From the NCBI GenBank assembly GCA_039924425.1, contig JBDTAX010000012.1, positions 1-12,623 on the forward strand: DNA of 12,623 nt, in the 5' to 3' direction. This stretch comes from GCA-003244245 sp039924425 (lineage in GTDB: Bacteria; Actinomycetota; Actinomycetes; Mycobacteriales; Pseudonocardiaceae). Both the position numbers and the translations under genes were made by a program. Shown here in pieces: positions 1 to 5,243 of this stretch (positions are counted from its first letter, which is position 1; every line of letters begins with the position of its first letter). The notes beneath the pieces are model-generated. The model searched no databases, was not told where the DNA came from, and saw nothing but the letters and a program-made list of their open reading frames with translations.

Positions 1-863
1 ACCCCGGTGATGTCCAGAAACGACAGCAGGTCGCGCAGCTCCTCGCGGGTGCCCATGGTGGAGCCGACCATCCGCAGCTGCAGGAAGAACAGCCGCCGCA
101 GTTCGGCCTGCTCGGCGTCACCGCTGGTGGCGCCGCTGCAGACGATGATGCCGCCCGGTTTGAGCGACTTGGCCGAATGCGACCAGGTGGCCTTGCCCAC
201 CGTCTCGAACACCGCGTCCACCCGCTCGGGCAGCCGAGCGCCGGGCTCGAACGCCTGGTGCGCACCCAGCGAGCGGGCCAGCTCGCGCTTGCCCTCGGTG
301 CGCCCGGTCACCCAGACACGCATCCCGGCGGCCCTTCCCAACTGCACCAATGCGGTGGACACCCCACCTGAGGCGCCCTGCACGAGCATGCTCTGCCCGG
401 CCCGCAACCCGGATTTAACGAACAACATCCGGTAGGCGGTGAGCCAGGCGGTGCCCATGCAGGCCGCCTCCGGAAAGGTCAGCGACGGCGGCTTGGGCAC
501 CACATTGCGCGCTGGCACCACGACGGTGTCGGCGAAGGTGCCCGGCTGCGTCTCGGTGAGCAGCGCGCGGTGCGGATCCAAGGTCTCGTCGCCGGTCCAG
601 CCCGGGCTGGACAGTACCGGGTAGATCACCACCTCGGAGCCGTCGGGCAGCACGCCGGCGCCGTCACATCCCAGGATCATCGGGAACCGCTCGGGCGCGA
701 TGCCCACCCCGCGCAGCGTCCACAGGTCGTGCATGTTCAGGCTGGCCGCGACAACGGTGACCGCCACGGTGTGCTCGGGCGCGTCGGGATCGGGGCGGTC
801 TCCGATGCGCAGTGCTGCCAGCGGGTCTCGGGGATTGGGTTCGGAGGCGTACACGGCGAACAT
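1..863 (-). CDS. Medium-chain dehydrogenase / quinone oxidoreductase-like protein, 3' end outside the window
   Basis: The 287 visible residues read as a medium-chain dehydrogenase/reductase. An N-terminal GroES-like catalytic domain (about 1-130) contains GCDGAG at 65-70. A Rossmann domain follows with the dinucleotide-binding turn GASGGV at 163-168 and then a basic GRTEGKR stretch (187-193) that could favour NADPH. The four-cysteine structural-zinc lobe of true alcohol dehydrogenases is absent and the usual catalytic-zinc Cys is not seen near residue 45 (LNMHDLW). I therefore infer a zinc-independent oxidoreductase acting on a quinone or enone, although automated annotation would probably say zinc-binding dehydrogenase. 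The ATG at 863 is chosen because TAGGTT ends seven bases upstream, giving a leaderless start. The gene is divergent from the ribonuclease cluster. It leaves the window at base 1, so the C-terminal part and stop are unseen. The substrate cannot be inferred. Confidence 0.87.
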   Translation of the reverse strand, partial: MFAVYASEPNPRDPLAALRIGDRPDPDAPEHTVAVTVVAASLNMHDLWTLRGVGIAPERFPMILGCDGAGVLPDGSEVVIYPVLSSPGWTGDETLDPHRALLTETQPGTFADTVVVPARNVVPKPPSLTFPEAACMGTAWLTAYRMLFVKSGLRAGQSMLVQGASGGVSTALVQLGRAAGMRVWVTGRTEGKRELARSLGAHQAFEPGARLPERVDAVFETVGKATWSHSAKSLKPGGIIVCSGATSGDAEQAELRRLFFLQLRMVGSTMGTREELRDLLSFLDITG

Positions 864-921
864 GCCACCAAACCTAGTGCCGGCCGCTGGGGGGCAGCGT
901 CGGGCAAGCTACTCTGCGGCT
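864..921. promoter_or_regulatory. Compact divergent promoter pair, both apparently leaderless
   Basis: Only 58 bases separate the two divergent start codons. On the minus strand TAGGTT (876 to 871) lies seven bases before the ATG at 863. On the plus strand TACTCT (910-915) lies six bases before the GTG at 922. Both match the actinobacterial -10 consensus TANNNT at the distance expected when transcription begins at the start codon. No good -35 hexamer is seen on either strand. The two -10 elements are 33 bases apart, so the polymerases would compete for the site. Confidence 0.5.
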
Positions 922-1143
922 GTGCTGTGGGCGGGGTGGGACGTGGTGAGCCACTGGTGGGACGGGGTTGAGCTGCGGCTCACCCAGCTCGGGTTCGCGC
1001 CGCAAGTGATCGTGCTCATGCTGGTGGCGCTGCCGGTCTGCTGGTGGGCCACCCGGGCGCTGGACTGGGCGGTGGGCCTGGCCTTCGAACGATTCAGCCA
1101 CCGCCGCTCCGTGGACGCGCGGGAGCCGGGGGAGTCCCGGTGA
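922..1143 (+). CDS. Small one-pass membrane protein preceding the ribonuclease
   Basis: A 73-residue protein with a Trp-rich N-terminus (SHWWDG at 10-15), one hydrophobic segment at about 25-47 and a short basic, hydrophilic tail (HRRSVDAREPGESR). I do not recognise a named family, though small proteins with an N-terminal SHWWDG-like motif ahead of RNase/barstar pairs look familiar from actinomycetes. The GTG at 922 is favoured because TACTCT ends six bases before it; the GTG at 946 or 943 is a possible alternative. Its TGA overlaps the GTG start of the ribonuclease gene by three bases, so the two are probably translationally coupled. The context suggests a role at the membrane in export, anchoring or control of the ribonuclease, which is inference. 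It could also be unrelated and only co-transcribed. Confidence 0.62.
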   Translation: MLWAGWDVVSHWWDGVELRLTQLGFAPQVIVLMLVALPVCWWATRALDWAVGLAFERFSHRRSVDAREPGESR

Positions 1144-1556
1144 GCTCCCGCCGTCGGGTCAGTGCCGCGCTGATCGGCCTGCTCATGCTGGTGGCCGGTG
1201 GCGCCCTGGGGCGCCACGCGCTGTCCGCGCCACCCGTCGGTGACCGGTTCCCGGTGGTCGTCGCGGCGGCTGGCCTGCCGGCCCAGGCCATGTCGCAGCT
1301 ACCGCCGCAGGCCGCGCAGGTGTACCGGTCGATCCAACACGGCGGCCCGTTTCCGTACCCGAAGGACGGAGTGGTGTTCGGCAACCGGGAAAGCCGCCTG
1401 CCGCCTCGACAGTCCGGTTTCTACCGGGAGTACACCGTCCCGACGCCGGGAGCGCACGACCGGGGTTCCCACCGCTTGATCACCGGCGGTGCCACCGAGC
1501 TGTACTACACCGGCGACCACTATGTGTCCTTCGTCACGGTCGATCCCACGCGATAG
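1140..1556 (+). CDS. RNase Sa/N1-type guanyl-specific ribonuclease with N-terminal signal/anchor
   Basis: A 138-residue protein. Residues 1-6 are basic, 7-24 form a hydrophobic signal or anchor, and from about 50 onward it matches the Streptomyces RNase Sa family: FPYPKDGVVF at 71-80, NRES at 82-85, REYTV at 96-100, ITGGAT at 114-119 and YYTGDHY at 122-128. The catalytic triad of RNase Sa (Glu54, Arg69, His85) corresponds to Glu97, Arg112 and His127, so it should cleave single-stranded RNA 3' of guanosine through a cyclic phosphate. Two departures are visible. The loop between Arg and His is one residue shorter, and the Cys pair forming the family's disulfide is missing (no Cys in the whole protein). 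The GTG start overlaps the upstream stop. The barstar-like inhibitor gene follows 15 bases downstream. It probably acts outside the cytoplasm. Confidence 0.95.
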   Translation: MSSRRRVSAALIGLLMLVAGGALGRHALSAPPVGDRFPVVVAAAGLPAQAMSQLPPQAAQVYRSIQHGGPFPYPKDGVVFGNRESRLPPRQSGFYREYTVPTPGAHDRGSHRLITGGATELYYTGDHYVSFVTVDPTR

Positions 1557-1571
1557 AAACGCGATAACGCC

Positions 1572-1886
1572 GTGCCGCATTACGTTCCCGACGCCACTCG
1601 CGCACTCACCGACGCCCGTGACCGAGGCGCGGTGGCGCACCTGGTGGGCCCGGTGACCAGCAAGGCCGAGGCGCTGCAGGCGATCGGCGTCGCCTTGAGT
1701 TTCCCGGCCTGGTACGGCCGCAACCTCGACGCGCTGCACGACTGCCTGGCCGACCTGTCCGGTGAGCACGTGCTTGTCTGGGCAGGACACCGCCAGCTGG
1801 CGGTGTCCGACCCCAACGCCTACCACGCCATCCTAGCCGTGCTAGAGACCGCGCCCAGCTCACTGTGCGTGCTGCTCGCCCCCTGA
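1572..1886 (+). CDS. Barstar-like ribonuclease inhibitor
   Basis: A 104-residue cytoplasmic protein of the barstar family. The diagnostic inhibitory helix and loop read FPAWYGRNLDALHDCL (44-59), aligning with PEYYGENLDALWDCL in Bacillus barstar. Asp53 and Asp57 occupy the positions of barstar Asp35 and Asp39, which plug the ribonuclease active site. Barstar Tyr29 is Trp47 here and Trp38 is His56, so the interface is tuned differently. Its position 15 bases after the RNase Sa-type gene makes it the cognate protector of the producing cell, which is inference strengthened by known family biology. The start is GTG at 1572. No strong Shine-Dalgarno is visible, so translation may depend on readthrough coupling from the upstream gene. 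The stop codon forms the left foot of a strong hairpin. Confidence 0.93.
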   Translation: MPHYVPDATRALTDARDRGAVAHLVGPVTSKAEALQAIGVALSFPAWYGRNLDALHDCLADLSGEHVLVWAGHRQLAVSDPNAYHAILAVLETAPSSLCVLLAP

Positions 1887-1913
1887 CCGCCATTCGGAGC
1901 CGAATCGCGGTCA
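1884..1913. terminator. Hairpin after the barstar gene (copy 1 of a twin)
   Basis: Bases 1884-1890 pair with 1907-1913 and 1892-1897 with 1900-1905: 13 base pairs with a single C/C mismatch (1891/1906), tip around GAGC. It starts on the TGA stop of the barstar gene and lies between convergent genes, so it can serve both strands. There is no U-tract, as usual for high-GC actinobacteria. Confidence 0.7.
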
Positions 1914-1926
1914 GGACACGCTGGCT

Positions 1927-1954
1927 GATCGCTATTCGGAGCCGAATCGCGCTC
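1927..1954. terminator. Second copy of the same hairpin, covering the crotonase stop codon
   Basis: The core ATTCGG-AG-CCGAAT (1934-1947) is identical to that of the upstream hairpin, with an imperfect outer stem (1927-1932 against 1949-1954, mismatches at 1929/1952 and 1933/1948). It encodes the last residues (RFGSE) and stop of the minus-strand crotonase gene, so coding sequence and termination signal are the same bases. Confidence 0.6.
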
Positions 1955-2687
1955 GGGCCCAGGACGGCGAGCGTTTCTCGATGAAGGCGCGGATGCCTTC
2001 CTGGGCTTCTGCTGACACGAAGCGTGCGGCGGACAGTTCACACATGGCCGCGAAGTCCGGCGCGGGGGAGCGGCGCGGCAGCTGCTTGGTCAAGGCCAGC
2101 GCCTGGGGCGCGCCCTGGGTGAGCATCTCGGTGTAGCGGAGCACCTCAGCGTCGAGACGCTCGGCCGGCACCGCGCTGTTGAGCAGGCCGATGGCGAGCG
2201 CTCGGGTGGCGTCGAAGGTCTCCCCAGTAAGGAACAGCTCGTGCGCCGCGTGCGGCAAAAGCCGACGCAACACCGTCAGCGAGATCACCGCGGGCACTAC
2301 ACCGAGACGCACCTCGGTGAACGCGAACGTGGTGTGCGCTGCCGCGACGGCGATGTCGGCGGCCGCGAGCAGGCCGATCCCGCCAGCCCGGGCGTGCCCG
2401 GCAAGCTTGGCGACGACCGGTTTCGGATGCGTCCAGATCCGCTCCAGGATGGGGGGCAGCTCGTTGACGGCCGCTGGGGGCTCGGTGAGGTCCAGCCCGG
2501 CGCAGAACACTGGGCCGGTGTGGTCGAGCACCACCACCCGCACCGAGCTGTCGTTGACGGCGCGCTCCAGAGCGTCCATCAGTTGAGCGCGCATCAGCGC
2601 GGACAGCGCGTTGCGGTTGGCCGGGGAGTCCAGCGTGATAGTGGCGATCCCGGACCGTACGGCCAAGTGCACCAGTTCGGCGGTCAT
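1932..2687 (-). CDS. Enoyl-CoA hydratase/isomerase (crotonase) family protein
   Basis: A 251-residue protein of normal crotonase length. The CoA-binding and oxyanion-hole segments are visible as FCAGLDL (61-67) and GHARAGGIGL (97-106), and FTEVRLGVVPAV (123-134) is the second active-site strand. Glu125 matches catalytic Glu164 of rat mitochondrial enoyl-CoA hydratase, but the position of Glu144 is Gly105, so a classical two-Glu hydration mechanism is unlikely. The superfamily also includes isomerases, hydrolases and decarboxylases, so the reaction is open. ATG at 2687 is taken as the start. A GTG 18 bases upstream directly abuts a perfect AAGGAGG, leaving no spacer for it, while that same AAGGAGG is 17 bases from the ATG, longer than usual. 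The gene lies 39 bases after the small CxxC protein and is probably co-transcribed with it. Confidence 0.92.
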   Translation of the reverse strand: MTAELVHLAVRSGIATITLDSPANRNALSALMRAQLMDALERAVNDSSVRVVVLDHTGPVFCAGLDLTEPPAAVNELPPILERIWTHPKPVVAKLAGHARAGGIGLLAAADIAVAAAHTTFAFTEVRLGVVPAVISLTVLRRLLPHAAHELFLTGETFDATRALAIGLLNSAVPAERLDAEVLRYTEMLTQGAPQALALTKQLPRRSPAPDFAAMCELSAARFVSAEAQEGIRAFIEKRSPSWARARFGSE

Positions 2688-2726
2688 GGTGCCGTCCGAA
2701 GACACCTCCTTGGGTCCCGCGGCCGG

Positions 2727-2912
2727 TTAGTCTTCGCTGGCCTGGATATCCGCCGCGAGCTCTTTCAGCTTGGAGGAGTGCTCGCGGGCATGGTGGTGAC
2801 AGAACAGCAGTTCACCACCAGAGGGCAACACCGCCCGGACGCGCGCGGCGGCGCTGCACCGGTCACAACGGTCGGAAGCAGTCAACTCAGGGCGGGCAAG
2901 CGTGCTGGTCAT
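2727..2912 (-). CDS. Small actinobacterial CxxC...CHHH protein (probably DUF7455)
   Basis: A 61-residue protein with an N-terminal CDRC (residues 16-19), a LPSGGELLFCHHH motif near 29-41 and an acidic, helical tail. CxxC plus Cys/His in so short a chain indicates a zinc-ribbon-like knuckle. Short proteins of this form, with TASDRCDRC and LPSG.ELLFC motifs, are widespread and conserved in Actinobacteria; I believe they are catalogued as DUF7455, function unknown. The ATG at 2912 is chosen over an upstream in-frame start at 2978 because GGAGGG sits eight bases before it and because the extra residues are low-complexity and not family-like. It precedes the crotonase gene on the same strand by 39 bases. 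It might bind nucleic acid or a protein partner, but nothing in the sequence proves it. Confidence 0.85.
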   Translation of the reverse strand: MTSTLARPELTASDRCDRCSAAARVRAVLPSGGELLFCHHHAREHSSKLKELAADIQASED

Positions 2913-3200
2913 GGCTTCTCCCTCCGTCCTGGCCCGGTCAGTGTGACCAGACCGGGTCGAACCGGCGGTGGTGCTCACGGGATCCCTCTGTCAACCCTGA
3001 CAGCGCATCCCGGGGCACTACTCTTCCAGACGAACGCGGTCCCCGATGCGTTCCCGAAGTGGCCCGCGTGTCTGGAGCCAGTACCGCACTCCGTGCGCCA
3101 GGTGCGCAAGAGCGCGTCAGGATTTGGCGCGGTGCCGGGCTCCGCCGCGCTAGCCTGACCACAGGAATTGACCGGTGCGCGGGAGGACGGCGAGGACGGC
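2913..3200. promoter_or_regulatory. Divergent intergenic region with a CTGTCA/TGACAG inverted repeat and possible promoters
   Basis: The region between the small CxxC gene and the glutamine synthetase gene is 288 bases. It holds an inverted repeat CTGTCA-ACCC-TGACAG at 2988-3003. The left arm with the next base gives a perfect -35 TTGACA on the minus strand (2994 to 2989), and the right arm gives CTGACA on the plus strand (2997-3002), followed after 16 bases by TACTCT (3019-3024), a plausible plus-strand promoter. A second plus-strand -10, TAGCCT (3151-3156), lies nearer the gene. No good minus-strand -10 was found at 16-18 bases. Confidence 0.35.
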
Positions 3201-4586
3201 ATGGTGGATGCGGCGGCGCTCGCCTCGGAGCTGGCGGCGCGCGGCGTTGTCGGGGTGAGCATCGTGTGGGCGGACAACAACGGGATACCGCGTTCCCGGA
3301 TCGTGCCGATCGCCGCGCTCCCCCAGGTGGCTCAGCGCGGGGTGGGGGTCTCGACGCTGTTCGCGGTGTTCGATACCCACGACGCGATCACCTTCGCCCA
3401 TCAGGGCATCGCCACCCCGTCCGGCGACGTCCGACTCATACCGGACCTGCGTGGGCTGACGCGACTCGCCGGGCAGCCCGCGTTGGCGTGGGCACCCGGA
3501 CGCCAGGTCGCCGTGGACGGCTCGCCTTGGCCCTACGACCAGCGTGGGGTGCTCGAAACTCAGGTCGAGGCGGCCGCGGCGGAAGGGTTGGAGATCAGGG
3601 CGGGCTACGAGATGGAGTTCGTGCTCACCCAGGCCGGCGACCCCGGTGATCCCGGAGACGAGCCGCGGCTGGCGTATCACGCCCCCGCCTACAGCCCGCA
3701 CGCCCTGCTGGCGGTGGACGAGTTCGTGGCCGACCTGCTGGCCGACCTGGCGGCCAATGGGGTGCCGGTCCATCAACTGCACGCCGAGTACGGGCCGGCC
3801 CAGGTGGAGCTCAGCATCGCCGCGGCTGACCCGATCACCGCCGCCGACCGCCAGCTGCTGGCCCGCCAGACCATCCATGCCGCCGCCAGGGCGCACGGCC
3901 TGCGGGCCTGTTTCGCGCCGCTGTTCACGGCCGATGGCGTGGGCAACGGCTGGCACCTGCACACCTCGGTCTGGCGCGACGGGCGCAACCTGCTGGCCAG
4001 TGCCGCACCGTCGGTTGACCGCCCCGCTGTTGACCGCCCCGGCCCCGACGGCGTGGGCTGGCTGGGCGGGTTGCTGCGCGACCTGCGCGCGGTGGCCGCG
4101 GTCACCGCGCCGAGTGTGCCGTCGCTGGCCCGGCTGCGCCCCGGCTACTTCGCCAGTGCCTACCAGTTCTGGGGAGTGGAGAACCGCGAGGCACCGCTGC
4201 GGTACGTCCTCGGCTCGGAGCTGCTCGGTGCCGGTCACGCCAATGTCGAGCTCAAGGTTTCTGATGCTTCCGCCAACCCCCACCTGGCGCTGGCGGTGGT
4301 GATCGCGGCCGGCCTGGCGGGGTTGCGTGAGGGCGCCGACCCCGGCGAACCGATTCAGACCGACCCAGGCCGCTGGAGTGAGCGGGAACGCGAGGCCCGC
4401 GGCCTACGCCGCCTGCCGACCACACCCGCCGAGCAAGAGGAGGCGCTGATCAATTCCAAGCGTCTCACCGCAACCCTAGGCGAACCCCTCCTAGGCGCGT
4501 TCCTAGCCGTCCGCCGCTCCGACGCGTCATGGGCCGCCAACCGCTCCCTCAACGACATCATCGTCGCCCACCGCTGGCGCTATTAA
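3201..4586 (+). CDS. Glutamine synthetase family protein (divergent, GlnA-like)
   Basis: A 461-residue protein with an N-terminal beta-Grasp domain (about 1-95) and the GS catalytic domain. Metal and substrate positions are retained: GYEMEF with Glu137 and Glu139, HAEYGPAQVEL with Glu196 and Glu203, the His-containing motif GNGWHLHTS (248-256), ENREAPLR (327-334) and NVELKVSD (348-355) where E. coli GlnA has IEVRFPD. The C-terminal ANPHLALAVVIAAGL is typical. Ligation of ammonia or an amine to a gamma-carboxylate using ATP is expected. The strong departure from canonical GlnA and the single-gene context make a specialised substrate (polyamine, amino-alcohol, xenobiotic amine) as likely as ammonia, but this is inference. 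ATG 3201 has GAGGA close upstream; an in-frame TTG at 3168, 12 bases after TAGCCT, is the alternative. The gene ends in a powerful hairpin. Confidence 0.93.
   Translation: MVDAAALASELAARGVVGVSIVWADNNGIPRSRIVPIAALPQVAQRGVGVSTLFAVFDTHDAITFAHQGIATPSGDVRLIPDLRGLTRLAGQPALAWAPGRQVAVDGSPWPYDQRGVLETQVEAAAAEGLEIRAGYEMEFVLTQAGDPGDPGDEPRLAYHAPAYSPHALLAVDEFVADLLADLAANGVPVHQLHAEYGPAQVELSIAAADPITAADRQLLARQTIHAAARAHGLRACFAPLFTADGVGNGWHLHTSVWRDGRNLLASAAPSVDRPAVDRPGPDGVGWLGGLLRDLRAVAAVTAPSVPSLARLRPGYFASAYQFWGVENREAPLRYVLGSELLGAGHANVELKVSDASANPHLALAVVIAAGLAGLREGADPGEPIQTDPGRWSEREREARGLRRLPTTPAEQEEALINSKRLTATLGEPLLGAFLAVRRSDASWAANRSLNDIIVAHRWRY
4014..4041 (+). repeat. Short in-frame tandem duplication in the glutamine synthetase gene
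   Basis: The 13-base unit GTTGACCGCCCCG occurs at 4014-4026 and 4029-4041, i.e. a 15-base period, giving VDRPAVDRPG at protein residues 272-281. It lies in a loop after the GNGWHLHTS and RDGRNL motifs where the family tolerates length variation. Confidence 0.75.
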
Positions 4587-4591
4587 GACCC

Positions 4592-4657
4592 CCGCATTCA
4601 GCGGGCTCAGCGGGGCTATTCGACCTGTCGTAACCCCGCTGAGCCCGCTGAATGCGG
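4592..4657. terminator. Bidirectional terminator, 24-bp perfect inverted repeat
   Basis: Bases 4592-4615 are the exact reverse complement of 4634-4657, separated by an 18-base loop. It begins five bases after the glutamine synthetase stop and ends five bases before the stop of the convergent gene at 4663. A perfect 24-bp GC-rich stem between convergent stops fits a shared intrinsic terminator. No U-tract follows on either strand. Confidence 0.88.
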
Positions 4658-4662
4658 AGATG

Positions 4663-5178
4663 TCAGAAGTCGTTGAGGAGGTCGTGCATGGGGATTCGGC
4701 CGTTTGGGAGGGGGGTGGTTAGCCAGTGTTCTTGTAGTTGTCGGTACTTTTGGGTGGCCGCTGGGTCATTGGCTAGCAACCGGTCGGGATCGATCTGCGC
4801 CGCGGTGAGGCATTCCTCGAGGTGCGTGACGAGCAGGTCGTGCAGCTCCTGTGCGAGCGGCGTGCGCGCGGGCTCGTCATCCCACACATATAGCCCGATG
4901 ATCGTGGTCGGCTCGGTCCCGGTTGCCTCAAGCCAGCCGTGCACCTCGCCGACGGTGGCGCTGCCTTCGGTGATCCGGCGCAGGATGGACTCGGCGGAGC
5001 TCCAGAAGCTGGTCGAGAAGGTGTGACGCGCCGCGAGCAACTCATGGCGCAGCCCGGGCAGAGTGGTCAAGGCTTCCGCCGCGGGCACACTGAGCAACAG
5101 TCGAGCGACGTCGCGCCGGGTGAGCTCAGCGGCTGGCCGGTACGCGTGAGCCAGCAGCGCGCTGGTGTCGATCGTCAC
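4663..5178 (-). CDS. Protein of unknown function, 171 residues
   Basis: I do not recognise a family. The protein is soluble, with no signal peptide, membrane segment or Cys/His cluster, and looks mostly alpha-helical. It has a leucine-rich N-terminal half (ELTRRDVARLLLSVPAAEALTTLPG split over about 18-42), a central TIIGLYVWDDEPAR stretch (91-104) and an acidic C-terminal end (MHDLLNDF). Its GTG start at 5178 is preceded by TAGCAT ending six bases upstream (5190 to 5185) and by no Shine-Dalgarno, so it appears leaderless. Codon use is less biased toward G/C at the 3' end than in its neighbours, a mild hint of recent acquisition. It shares a divergent promoter region with the acyl-CoA dehydrogenase-like gene and a terminator with the glutamine synthetase gene. 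It could be a regulator or part of a defence or toxin system, but the sequence does not say. Confidence 0.72.
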   Translation of the reverse strand: MTIDTSALLAHAYRPAAELTRRDVARLLLSVPAAEALTTLPGLRHELLAARHTFSTSFWSSAESILRRITEGSATVGEVHGWLEATGTEPTTIIGLYVWDDEPARTPLAQELHDLLVTHLEECLTAAQIDPDRLLANDPAATQKYRQLQEHWLTTPLPNGRIPMHDLLNDF

Positions 5179-5243
5179 GCGCCGATGCTAGGGCGTGGGC
5201 AGGGGCACTCCCGCCGAGGGTCGGCGAGGGTAGCGTTGTTCGG
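5179..5243. promoter_or_regulatory. Second compact divergent leaderless promoter pair
   Basis: In the 65 bases between divergent GTG codons, the minus strand has TAGCAT (5190 to 5185) six bases before the GTG at 5178 and the plus strand has TAGCGT (5231-5236) seven bases before the GTG at 5244. No -35 consensus is apparent. The arrangement mirrors that at 864-921. Confidence 0.5.

Noticed and set aside
2241..3158. Plus-strand open frame of 305 codons across the crotonase and CxxC genes
   Set aside because: Antisense to two recognisable genes, rich in Arg/Gly/His with no motif.
3150..4283. A long open frame on the minus strand, opposite the glutamine synthetase gene (377 codons)
   Set aside because: It mirrors the plus-strand gene, has low-complexity Gly/Arg/Gln/Pro composition and no domain, while the plus frame shows clear GS motifs. 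High GC leaves antisense frames open.
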